From assembly GCA_943737045.1 (NCBI GenBank), contig CALSFV010000005.1:496001-560000 (forward strand): 64,000 nucleotides of DNA, written 5' to 3'. The notes beneath the pieces were generated by a model. The model was not told the origin of the DNA, did not search any database, and saw only the letters and a list, made by a program, of their open reading frames with translations. The stretch's first letter is position 1. Every line of letters starts with the position of its first letter. Origin of the DNA: Parapristionchus giblindavisi (lineage: Eukaryota > Nematoda > Chromadorea > Rhabditida > Diplogasteridae). A program made the position numbers and the translations under genes. Of the stretch, positions 52,086 to 63,112 are shown piece by piece.

Positions 52086-55000
52086 TCATAACATTTCCGA
52101 TTTAATCGATTGATTATCATATTGCCATAAAATAATTTCATCAGGACGGTGACACTGTAATGAATTTCTATTGAAACATCAAATATGTAAAACCAGTGCA
52201 TCAATTTTTAATTCATTGAGGATATTTTAAGTTCTTAAATTCGCTGTTACAATGGACTTTAAATTCATAACTTATTTTGATTCATTTGTATGCAGCAGCA
52301 CTGAATGTTTTAACTAGCAATACGCAATATTAGTATATGTAAATCTATCACTAAGAGGGGAATGGTCTCAAATTCGAATCAATTCAATGCAATTTATCAT
52401 ATCAGGCATTCGTGAACAGATGGGAATGAGTCGGTGATAATCATCGCGAGTTGTATTCTTCCAGTTTGCGCCAATGGCTCGATTGGGCTCAAACACGCAA
52501 TTTGGTGATATCTCGTCAAATTGTGGTCATAAATTTCCCTGGTCAGTGTTATGGTCATTGCTGTTAGTCACGAGAAATTATGGCTAGAAATCCGTCGAGT
52601 CTTCTTGCCACGAATATAACATTTAAGACGGCTTTTGCTGTCCTACTGTATTCCAATATTCTACTGTAAATGCATGCATTTATGTCAGAAAATTCGATAT
52701 GTTGCAATTCTAATTTAATTTAAATAATTTATTTTTTATAAAATGTTTGCTTTAAAACAGTACCTTTTTGAAATGGTTTGTAAGCCAGGTAGTCGAATGA
52801 ATTGATCTTCCACACTTTTCACATTCATACCATAGATTTTCCTAAAACAAAAATGAATAAAATGGGCTATCAGCGATAATCGGTGATTATTTCGCTGTTT
52901 CGAACACTCTGATAAACACTGTTTCGAGAAAATTTAAAAAAATATTTTTATCGTGAATTACGTAGTTCAAGAATAATTTCAAGAAAATCTCACAGAGAAC
53001 GGTGTTTATTCAGAATCGAAAAAAGTGCGAAATATGTAAATTTCTCGTCGCCCACGTATCCACGCAAAAAAAGGTTAAAGAAGGGGACCCACGAGGCAGA
53101 ACTGTGATCACATCTCCCTGTATACAAAAACAAATTTCTCTAAAATTTTAGGTGCACAGGAATGTCGTAATCCGAGCATAAAGTTCATTGATCCCCCAGG
53201 GAAAGGCGCGAGTTTTTGAATTTGAAGGATGCATATAAAGAAAATTGCAAACGAGAATCGAACCCGCGTAGCGCGGTTACTGGCGCTAACCACTAACCAC
53301 TGAGCTACACGCTCTATGCACCCATTCGCTCATATCTAATAGAAAACATAATGCCACTTCCTATTGATAGGAATTTTATAAACCAACCTTTGCTATTGTA
53401 GTTCTGTGTTCACTATATAGATGTCTATCGAACGCAAATCTTCCCTTACTTACTGCTGCCTGTCAAACGAATATTATTTTCAAAAATTTTACAGAAAAGT
53501 TGAAAATGTATGAAAAAATCATACAATAAACAATTATTTGTACGGAATATAAAGCTTACCTGACATAGGAAGCATTTTGACATATCAACACGTTTCTTTC
53601 TTCGTGTATGGTCTACTTCTAATGCACTTCTTCTCCCGCTTTTTCGCATCTGATATAAATAATTTATATTCTATAAAATACCAATTACTATTTAAAAAGT
53701 TCACCTTAATTCCTTTTTTACAAACTTCGATAATAGCTTGCTGCACCTTTTTCCTGTTGTATAAAGTTCGAAATGACGATTTGTTACACTAAAATAACGT
53801 TGTTACTGTAATAAATATTATATCAACAATGTGTTGGTGTGTCTGCGTTGTACTTTCTGACTGTTGTATACATCAAAAATCAAAATAGTACTTTATTTGA
53901 TTTGATATGATTTAAGCAGGAGTCGACACATCCGAATGATTGTTCGCACTTACAAACAAGTCTTCCTTCTAACTGAAATTTGATTAATTAATAGTCCAAA
54001 TTTATAAATTCCATGCTTTTCACCAACTTTTTTAAATGACGTTCCATGAACGTTGGTCAAATGACAGCTTATTGAATTGAGATCACAATATTTGCGCTGC
54101 AATTTATGACGATTAGGTAATGCGATATTTGAAGCAGAATATATTAACAAACCTTGCAAATTGGGCAGTCGAGATTGCTTTCAATAACTTCATTCTCGTC
54201 AATTTCCTATGAGCAATTAATTATACCAATCTTTTGTAAACAATTATTCCCCGATCGCCGTAAGGAATTTTTGGAAAATTCACAGTACCCCTCATATTCA
54301 GACCAGTGTGATTTGCCTTTTTTTCACGCATACAAATTGTATTTCACTTTCTTTAGTCTTTATGAGAACTTTTTATCGCAGAAACTCATGGTTAACAATA
54401 AGAAATTAGAATCGAAAAATATTCATACGCAAAGGAAATAAATGATGCGTTCCGCAATTTTAGTGGTGCAAATAATTTGGTCGAAGTTAAGCCTAAAATT
54501 TGGCTACAAGACAAACCCAATTTTCAAAGCTGGGCCAATATTTTCGTGGTTGACCTTTAATATGTTCCGAAGAGGGCGAATAATTTTGTCATATATATTA
54601 TTCAAGGCACACAAAGTCCTGCGGGTGATCACTGCTAGATTATTTATTTCTTTTCTTTCTTACTTTCTTTCTTTATTTCCATCATAACAAGTGAGCAAGA
54701 GAACAGATATACAATTAATAGGGGTTTGATGGACGTCCGTCGCGTTCTTAGCGAATCGGTTGAAGGCAGCAGGGAAATGGGGAGGGGTGGGATAAGGAGT
54801 TGATAATTATAAATGACGAAGAAGGGTGGGGGGGGGTGCAAGAGAAGATCAATCTCATCAGAATTTAGGAAAAGTTTAAATCGATTAGGAGAGGATGTTA
54901 CAATATATGTGGGAAGACTATCCCCTTGGGACTTAAATAATAGCCACACTTCGAACCAAATTAATGGTCTAACTTTTCAAGTGGGGCTTGTCTTGTACTC

Positions 55001-57022
55001 AAATTTTAGCCTCACTAAAATGTTCGACCAAATTATCGGCCTAAGTACCGGCATGCAATTGCGGCGCGCAAATGCGTGCCGCAGCGGGACGTAAATATGT
55101 AGAAAATTCTGTTGTGTATAATCAATAACTCCTCCCTCTCTCCCTATGCTTTCGTTTCCGTATGACATTTTCCGCTTGTAACGAGAACATCAAAAATTAA
55201 ATTTTGGATATTTTTGAGGGCATTCGATTGTCAATTTTAATTACTCCCAATGAACAGCAGTGTAGTAATAAAGAAAAGAATAATGAAAACGTACTAGGGG
55301 TTCGATGACTTGTATATCATCTTTATCAGATTCTTCCATACTATCATCCATTTCATTCTCAATCGAATCATCTAACGATAATCTGTTGTCTTCAACTGTT
55401 TCATGATCCGAAATGGTATCGACAGAAATTTCCTGAATATGAGAAGTCAAAGAAAGCCAATGTCGTATGCTTACCATTGAATTGTTTTGATCGCTAATGA
55501 ATTGAGTGGAGACATTCTCTGATTCACATTTCTTTCTCTTACGATTAGAATGAGAAGAGTTGTTGGAATAACTTTCAGTAGAATGAAATATGTTCTCACA
55601 TTTAATACTCTTTTGAGTTGATTCAATTGCTCCCGAATATCCATCAATATACGGAATAGGAGGAGGAACGGATTTGGATTGATTCGGTGATACATTTGCT
55701 TCAGGGACTACAGTAGACAGGGCGGATACGGTACTTGCCGGGGATACTGAAGGTTGAGCAGGTATGATGCCAAACGTTGTTACAGTATTCAGATAAGGTG
55801 TGGCACTCAATGGTACTTCCGTTTTTACTGAACCAGAGTTCGAGGGCAATGATGAAATAGGATTCATCGAATGAGATATGGCAGTCTGGTCAGTAATGGT
55901 TGAATATACTTCTATGAGGCATTGAGAGAGACCATAGAACAAATCATGAAATTCATCGTATCTGAATGAAAACTAATTATTGATTTTCTCAAAACCTTCA
56001 GTTTTACCAGTCTTCGAAATGGTGCAATCTTTGTAATTTTTTCGCTCAAAATGCATATATAGTATACATACCTGTCTACATCTCGAATGTATGATTTTGC
56101 TTGTTCATATTCTAGTTCACGAAGCGCGAAATGAAGTGCCTAGTAAAAGGAATATACCTTATACTAGCAATATCCTCATTTTCTTTTTTTTTGCCCAATT
56201 ATAATGAGAGTTAACGCTCGGTTATGATATTTGCTCGTACAATTGAATTTAATGAGAAAATCAAAATGAAAGATTCAAAGAGATGAAGAAACGGATTAAT
56301 TCATAACATAAACATACATCTTTGTTTGTCTTTTGATCCTTAATTACTCTTAATAGATCAATCATACGGTAGATCATTGGAATCAATTCATTTGAACTTG
56401 AGATAGCCAGATGATGAGCCTTAAAGGAAACTTGTAGTTATACCTTTTTCCAATTTATTTTATTCAGCTAAAAGTTCAACGATGTGATCTATAGTTCTGC
56501 AAGGCCAGTTACATCGCGACAATCTAGTGGGTCTTCGTCTTTAAAGGGAGTCTGCCAAGCAAGTCAAGTTGAGGTCATATAACTTATCTGATACCTGCAA
56601 CATCATAAACATAAATGAAAAAATATATAAAAACATTCTGAACGAATTATTCAGTGATCTGTCGCGCGTGATCTAGAGACTTTCTAGTTTTATCGGCTTA
56701 GGCCGTACATGATCTGTGCATATCGGAACGATTTATTGTAACCATTGTATCAAAAAACATCTAAAAGAATCAACGAAAATTTTTTTTACTTTACATTCTC
56801 TAGTTAGCGTAAGATTAAATGATATTGAAGAGAAATTTTTGAATGGCAGTCTCCCTTTAAACTAGTGATTTTACGTTAGAATTACAGTTTAAAAAAGGCA
56901 GCGAAATATTATAACGACCAGTGAAATAGTAATTTAGCCGACCGAAACAATAAATGTATGGCATACCTTTTGATACCATTCTTCCATTGGCCTTATCAAT
57001 ATATTAATACGAGCGCTCATTT
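52086..57022 (-). CDS. Zinc-finger protein gene, copy D (11 exons, open)
   Basis: Exons on the minus strand: 56967-57022 (ATG 57018-57020), 56318-56419, 56072-56139, 55295-55961, 54153-54206, 54028-54096, 53892-53972, 53705-53788, 53560-53649, 52764-52841, 52086-52154 (stop 52086-52088). About 471 residues, one fewer than B (PSNSGSV for PSNSAGSV in E4). Finger 2 reads VCKCEQSFGC where copy B has VCKCGQSFGC; all predicted metal ligands are kept. E4 equals the A and C version minus the retrotransposon, so this is the pre-insertion state. Intron 1 contains a 312-bp TTAA-flanked MITE, and intron 4 has lost a stretch of about 80 bases seen in the others. This is the most compact complete copy (about 4.9 kb). 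Function is inferred from the fingers only. Confidence 0.6.
53245..53314 (-). pseudogene. tRNA-like sequence (unit C)
   Basis: Identical to the unit B version over the tRNA-like part. It lies in intron 9 of zinc-finger copy D. Confidence 0.5.
56545..56856. mobile_element. 312-bp TTAA-flanked MITE (unit D only)
   Basis: Other units read GTCTTTAAACTAG at this point. Unit D has TTAA at 56541-56544 and 56857-56860 around a new segment. The ends are short inverted repeats: AGGGAGTCTGCCA left, AGGGAGACTGCCA as complement of the right. There is no open frame of note. The TTAA duplication recalls piggyBac-type insertion, but the ends are not ones I can assign to a known family. A 6-base TTTAAA duplication is an equally valid reading. 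It lies in intron 1 of zinc-finger copy D. Confidence 0.8.
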
Positions 57023-58526
57023 CTGAAAAGAAAAAAAAACTCATATAATGAGAAAAATGAGTGGGAAAGGTTGAAAGGGCCGCGAGTAGTGATGTGTCCA
57101 TAGCTTGATTAGATGGGATGGATGGAGATAGGGAAGGGGTCGATGAGAATGAAGAGAGAGATGGAATGAGTGAATAGTGATAGCGAAGACTATCCAGAGG
57201 GTACATATATTGAGAACAATCTTACCACTCTTTAGTAAATGGTGTGCATATGAATTACATACTTATTTAATTATTATACAATATTTTTGATAACAATACT
57301 AAAAATAAAATATATACTTTATGCGGTGCAAAAGTAAAGTATGATAGTTAATAAATCATTAATATGAAGTGGAGTACGCCTAAATACGATACCCCGACTA
57401 TGGTAGCAAGGATATGATAGTTACAATTACTCAGTGGTGATTTTACTGAAGATACCTTAAACTACTAACAATAAGAAGAGTTACGCTATCTAGCACCATT
57501 TGCCGAAACAACGGAATCGAATGACAATTATGTTTATATAAATGAAAAAAAGTGAAACATTTGTGAGAAATTGCGACAAAATATGACAAAATTGTGATCT
57601 TTTTCGAGTTCTTGATGATGTTTTATCTCAGCAAAAATGACCATGAATTGAATAGTGTATCACAGTGGATCAAATTAATCAAGATAATTAGAGAGAAGGA
57701 AGATGAAATGTTTCATGTCTGTGAACAAATATATAAAATAAATGATAAGGAGAAATAAGCAAAACAAACGCGGTCCGATTTTTCGGCCCTCGATTCTAGA
57801 CACCGGAACCGCCCCATTTGGGTTTGCTTAGAGTAAAAAAGATCGGTTCTTACAATGGAGACATTACTCACGGGTTAGAATATTGTACAAATGTGAATAA
57901 TTTTTCAGCATAGTTCATGGTTCAAGTTCTTGACTTATCACTAGCACCATTTTGGCACCATCCATGTTACTCTCGTACAGTATCAATTTCATTATTTCGA
58001 CAATTGTGTATTCTTCGGATTCGTAATAAGCAATGAAAACTGATCCTAGTCATATTAATGTCAACTCATATGGCCAGGACAAGTTGCGAGCTCCCCCTTG
58101 TGAGAAAGGAAGGTAGAGCCTAAGAGAAAGAGAGCAAAAGTGAGATCACAGGCGGATAGTATACATTGGTGCCTCACACAGTAATTCAAAAGAAATATTT
58201 TGTTTGCAAGGATTTCAGTGTCCGTTCTCCCTGTGTTGGAGAAACGATGTGCTATGGTCATCCCATCTAACCCCATCCCATCCACACCCAATACATATCC
58301 CACTGAATTCATTCCCTTTTGTGATTTATATTTGTGAGAAAGAAGACGAAGTTGTTAACAGAATAGATTTATCGGTACATAATACATCAACAACAACTAT
58401 GATACATTTCACAACGATTGTATTGAGGTAGATGATGTATAGGGTGGAGGTAGTTTTAATTAGAATAGAGGTAGAATAGAGTGTAGTTATATTAATAGAG
58501 AATAGTAAGAGATTACGGTATAATCA

Positions 58527-58730
58527 TCATTGAGTATTTCCATTGAAGATTGTAGAGGGGAGAGCGGGATTTGCTCCTCCAATACGTTTGTCGACTAGAG
58601 GATGGAAGTCCTCATTGGATTCCTTCTTGTCTCCTCCAATAATGGAGATATTGATAGATTGATTTGAAGAATGATACCACCATTCCATGAATTCCTCAGA
58701 GTAGACAACTTCTCCAGCAACGAAAGCCAT
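58527..58730 (-). CDS. Small MAFVAGEV protein gene, unit D left arm
   Basis: 67 codons with DKRIGGANPALP (Lys replacing Asn) and STIFNG. The frame is intact despite unit D being the most diverged unit overall, which supports constraint on the protein. One of its three upstream GGGCGGAGT sites has decayed to AGGCGGAGT (58835-58843). Its right-arm partner lies beyond the window. Confidence 0.6.
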   Translation of the reverse strand: MAFVAGEVVYSEEFMEWWYHSSNQSINISIIGGDKKESNEDFHPLVDKRIGGANPALPSTIFNGNTQ

Positions 58731-58782
58731 CTTGAACACTATTAAAGTCGAATGACTATGATTTCGTGCTAAGGAAACGGGA

Positions 58783-58865
58783 TTTTATAGGTGTCAATAG
58801 AAATGGGCGGAGTTAATAGACGTGTGAGAGGAATAGGCGGAGTTACTAATAGGTTGACTCCGCCC
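58783..58865 (-). promoter_or_regulatory. Promoter of the small gene at 58527
   Basis: TATA box at 58783-58789; intact sites at 58805-58813 and 58857-58865; the middle one is AGGCGGAGT (58835-58843). Confidence 0.5.
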
Positions 58866-59615
58866 ATATGATGCTTCAAGGAAGCGACAAAGATCAATGT
58901 CTACATATAGTTTCATGCAAAACATGTCAAGAGATCGAATGAACTCAGACTACATAGATTTAAAAGAGCAAATATGGTACAGAATGTACTGACAGATCAG
59001 CCCGAAGTAGATTTTTTTCAAATGAGTGCTTCAATGTGCATTTTTGCATTGCGGTTGATGGATAAAATAGATCTTTTTAATTCACACATTATTTTTACAA
59101 AAGTTTCATCTACAACCGTTTAAAAATGATCCAAACTGTATTAGAAAAGAATTATATTTTCAATAGAATTGACCTCCATCAACCTATTACATATTTGTTC
59201 TCTCTTTCATTTGTTATGTTGTAATCAAATTATAACAATAAGAATAAGAGCATTACAAACATTATCATCTCCCGAAGTCTCATCTTCACAATGAAAGCCA
59301 GAACGACCATTCAACACTTTCTAAAGATGAAGATCTCGCGTTTGTCTTGCTTTCAAAGAATAATAGTAGAATACACCTGATTTTAGGAAACTCGCACCTA
59401 TGAGTGAAGATTATCATTTGGCACTAATACTTGATGGGAAGAACTGTTTTGTGTTATCCTAGAATGATTTACTCAGTGTAGTGTAACTCACACACTCTCT
59501 TATGATACTCCATGGTAAATTCAAGCTTGTTTATTCAATACCTCCATATTTTTATTTGCTTTTATGTCTTTGAACCTTTGATTCCTACTGTCTTCTTCCT
59601 CATAAAATCCCCATA

Positions 59616-60185
59616 CCGTCAAAACGAAAAAAAGTGAAAAATTTTGACAAAACTTCACAAGATTCCCTGTTTGAGCATTTTTCACGATCTTGATGATGTA
59701 TTATCTAAGGTTTTTCATTGTGGATGTGTTTGCCCAATACAGTTATGCACGACAAAAGTGAAAAAATTAATCGGGGACGCTCCACAGTAGAATTGGTATA
59801 ATGTAGCATACTGTAGAATCTTACTGTAAAACTGCTGCTATCGAGCTTTTTTCGTCTAATAATGGTTATATATAGCATTACCTGACTTCCTATAGCGAAT
59901 TTGCACTGTTTGGATCTTGGCAAAGATCAGGCTGCAAAAGTGGTATACTGTAGAAAATCCTACCGTATACCAGTTTCACAAAACAGTGTTCACAGTGATT
60001 TATTTCAAAATTATTCTTCACTTGTAAATTAGGCAAGCTCAGAGATGCTCAAATACCCTATTACCTAATAAAAAACTAGCAACCCCATTTAGATATCATG
60101 ATTCAAAATTTTCAAAATCTTGTGAACTTTTGTCAAAATTTTTCAAAATTTTTGACAAATGTTTCACTTTTTTTCGTTTTGACGG
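59616..60185. mobile_element. 570-bp TA-flanked element with perfect 24-bp terminal repeats (unit D only)
   Basis: Both ends read CCGTCAAAACGAAAAAAAGT inward, with a few more matching bases, and both are flanked by TA (59614-59615, 60186-60187). Subterminal sequence is also inverted (AAATTTTGACAAAA near 59640 and TTTTGTCAAAATTT near 60130). Units A-C have no such insertion here. No transposase frame is visible. A Tc1/mariner-type non-autonomous element is the best fit to TA plus terminal repeats. Confidence 0.75.
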
Positions 60186-60925
60186 TATCTCCACGATTCT
60201 TCTTCGCGGCATCCTTCAATAGACTTATCAAACAGATATATCCCATCCCCATGCGTTCAATTGGAGGAATATGTTTTTTTCCTCTTTCTGACCAAGCATC
60301 ATTTGAGACACAGTTATGCTACAATGAACTATTCAAGAGGGATGGAATTAACCGACTTAAAACTAATTTGCTAAGGAATCACGTTTGATCGAAAAAAGTG
60401 TGAGATTATGATTTTTTCCAGACCCGAGGGGATTTACTTTCAAAATATAAAATTTATTTATAATATAGATCAAAATACAGGAAAAAAAATATTAGATTAA
60501 TTGATATATTTCTAAAGAACGACTAACTCAAGACAATCTCAATAAATATTACGATAAACTAGGGTTGGTCAAATGAAACCAAGATAACCTAAACGTGAAA
60601 ATAAGTCCACAGTCGCTCGTATTCTATGACTCATGGACTTATTGAATCCAAGATTATCAATTCGTTTCTATTTTTAACGGGCTTAAATTGCTGTTGTAAA
60701 CTTGACTTTAATGATCATGTGTTTCACTTTACTATTCTTGGATTCCTGATTTGCAACCTTTGTATCGTCTAATTCTCTAGAGTATCAATATTATACATAT
60801 CATGTTGTTTACTTTTAAATTTCCATGTCTCATGATGCATCAATGCGCATTTTGTCAATTTGTATTTTGACTTTCTAGTTTTTGAAAAGAAGCTATTATT
60901 TAAATAGGCGCACATTAATGGATCA

Positions 60926-61180
60926 ATGTTTCAATTCGTCTCGTTCTCAGAAACGGAGATTGCAGTGTGCAGAATATACATGGATAGCTGTATTACTTAT
61001 ACATACGAATATATAAGACGCTGTAATAACGTGAGAACGGTAGAAAAGAATACATATAGGAAAACTATGAATGGATGGAGAATTGATATAAGTGGCGTTT
61101 ATGTTGCCTTCTTACTTTCAATTTTTGTTCAAAGCTATTTCTCTCCTTACCTCTCGGTTATAGCTCCCCATATAGAATGA
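60926..61180 (+). CDS. Unrecognised 84-codon frame, open only in unit D
   Basis: ATG to stop, starting MFQFVSFSETEIAVCR, with a hydrophobic stretch near the C-terminus (VYVAFLLSIFVQSYF) that could be a membrane segment. The corresponding regions in A (from about 8620), B (from about 27105) and C (from about 44380) keep recognisable pieces such as GWRIDISGVYV but have frameshifts and stops. It may be an exon of a gene that survived only in D, or chance. No family recognised. Confidence 0.25.
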   Translation: MFQFVSFSETEIAVCRIYMDSCITYTYEYIRRCNNVRTVEKNTYRKTMNGWRIDISGVYVAFLLSIFVQSYFSPYLSVIAPHIE

Positions 61181-62008
61181 AATGATCAGCCATTCACAAT
61201 TTTACGTTAAAATTTGAAGATTTGGAGCGTAAAGAGCAGATTATTCGTTGCATTCAAACAGGCTATTTGTAACTATAAGACTGTACTCACAATCACTGAA
61301 GGAGTATCGTAAAGTTGTTGCTCTTTTTATAATGGATTCAGTCGACAAAATCCTGATTAAACTAATGATAGTCCATCCATATTGAGCTAAATTCGAAAAC
61401 ATCGGAATACTGTCAGAAGTCTGTATCCAATTTGGAAATGCATACATGTCATAGATTGATCGAATGAATTGTTCATTAAAAAATACAAGGAGTGGATTCA
61501 GAACGCTTCTATTATATCTACACCGTTTGAACTACTGTTTCAACTTTATACAAGACGAGAGAAAACTAAACAAGTAAGAGAGTATACAGGAAAATCAGAT
61601 AATTGTTGTACTTTTCAAAAAAATGAATCGGTTTTACATATTTCCTTGATTATTATTCTTAATAATGTTAATTTTGGTCAATAATTTTTTAGTGCTCTTC
61701 TAATCCTAGATATTACCTCCCATCAAGACGACCACATTATCCACTTTTTTCAATGAATTTCAAATTGGATTTTTTTCTTAACTGGATTGGTGAAACACAT
61801 TTCATTGTGAGTAAAACTCAAATGCCATCTATCACGAAAATCAACACAAAAAGTTCTCCTACAATTCCATACATAAAAGAAGTTTCTCATTTTGACGGTA
61901 GATTGATTTGCCTTTAATTTGATTTATTATTAGAAAAGTATCAAGTGTTGGGAAACAAGAAGATGAATGAAGAATATTCAAAATAATCAGTGACAACTAT
62001 TCCATCCC

Positions 62009-62113
62009 TCATTGGTTCCTATTGTTCTTAAAAAAAGGAAATGTTACGTATGCAAAGAGCACATTGAAACATATTTGTTAAAACTTGGAGAGGATGCTCT
62101 GTTTTCTTCATAA
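62009..62113 (+). CDS. Possible terminal exon (unit D), interrupted by a MITE in A-C
   Basis: The frame reads SLVPIVLKKRKCYVCKEHIE and ends LGEDALFSS-stop at 62111-62113. The corresponding blocks in A, B and C preserve YVCKEHIETYLLKLGEDALF almost unchanged (one A/G difference in B), but the 113-bp TTAA element splits the frame. A second frame over the same bases is also open, so the choice is uncertain, and no upstream exon could be joined convincingly. Confidence 0.2.
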   Translation, partial: SLVPIVLKKRKCYVCKEHIETYLLKLGEDALFSS

Positions 62114-62514
62114 GTCAACTGAATGAGTCACTTTCTTGAATCTCTATATTTTTTATATTATTTTCCTTGGTTTGGCTTTTAAACTTGGAATGCACTTTTA
62201 CGTTCAAACACGCAAAATCATTCCTACATTACTGCATAATCTAATCATTCCTGAAATTGAAATAAGATTATACATGTAGTTACGAACCGGATTATTCTCT
62301 ACGTATTCCATGGTCTAATCAAAAGAAAGGAAGACCTTGATGAACAAAAACTAGAAACTAATGTCAGCATTTTCTGGATAAACTTAGGCGTCATAAGACA
62401 TATGACAACGATCAATTGATCGCCAATTGGTTCATGTTCTTTTTTAATTCAAAATATAGATAAATATGGAATCTAAGAACAGAAAAATGAAAGATAACAA
62501 CATATGAACATTAA

Positions 62515-63112
62515 AGATGGTGACCCGCGAATGTTTGATCCCACTCAAAAAAGTTCTCATCGTTTTTGACAAATCGTATTGTCCAAAAATGGAATAATCT
62601 TGACAATAGTGTTGTTTGTACCCATAGTGCCAATGTATTTAAGTCTTTTATTCGTAACTCATAAGTATTGTATTCTACGATCAAGTAATCGCAGCCTTCT
62701 TTCTTACCTCCTGAATTTATCATATTGTTTAAACATTTAATTATGAATCTTAAAAATATCCTCTGAGGTCAGATAAATTTATTATTATTATTATTATTGT
62801 TGTTATTAATGTTCATCACTACACCCCTCTTTTGCGAATGCAAAGTGATATGCGAAAAGTTATCTATCCCATAGCGCAGTTGCAAACGTTCAGACTCGTT
62901 ACCCGTTTGACGCAATTTCGAAACCTATTGCCGAATTTCCTCAATTTTCAAAAAGTGCGCCTTTCCCTGCACCGGCCCGATGGTTCATTGGTGTTTCTAG
63001 CGATCAATAAGCTGAATCAAGATGAAATATATAGTCTACGGTAGGTAGAATAGCTTTTGCTACCTTTCTGTCTTCACAGTTTGTTCACAAAAATATTCGT
63101 GGGACACCACCT
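62515..63112. mobile_element. 598-bp TTAA-flanked element carrying a retrotransposon 3' end (unit D only)
   Basis: Units A and B read GAACTTTAAATAG. Unit D has TTAA at 62511-62514 and 63113-63116 around a new block with ends AGATGGTGACCCGCGAAT and, as complement of the right end, AGGTGGTGTCCCACGAAT. Inside is the C-terminal tail of a CR1-like reverse transcriptase frame plus its ATT-repeat 3' end, so the element is composite. Either a retrotransposon fell into a MITE, or the MITE grew around a retrotransposon fragment. Confidence 0.7.
62545..62808 (+). pseudogene. Fragment of a CR1-like retrotransposon 3' end
   Basis: The plus frame gives SSFLTNRIVQKWNNLDNSVV and continues to a TAA at 62662-62664. 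It parallels the end of the element in units A and C (SNRVVRKWNNLDRTIV) but differs at many positions, so it is a different subfamily. A stretch of about 110 bases of 3' sequence and an ATT microsatellite (about 62776-62808) follow, as in the longer copies. It lies wholly within the TTAA-flanked element at 62515-63112. Confidence 0.7.

Larger units (their letters stand above)
57404..59510. repeat. Inverted-repeat arm, unit D left
   Basis: The most diverged arm. It lacks about 200 bases after 57957 that correspond to 6055-6236 in unit A, and it keeps the segment near 59030-59150. The partner arm is off-window. Confidence 0.65.
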
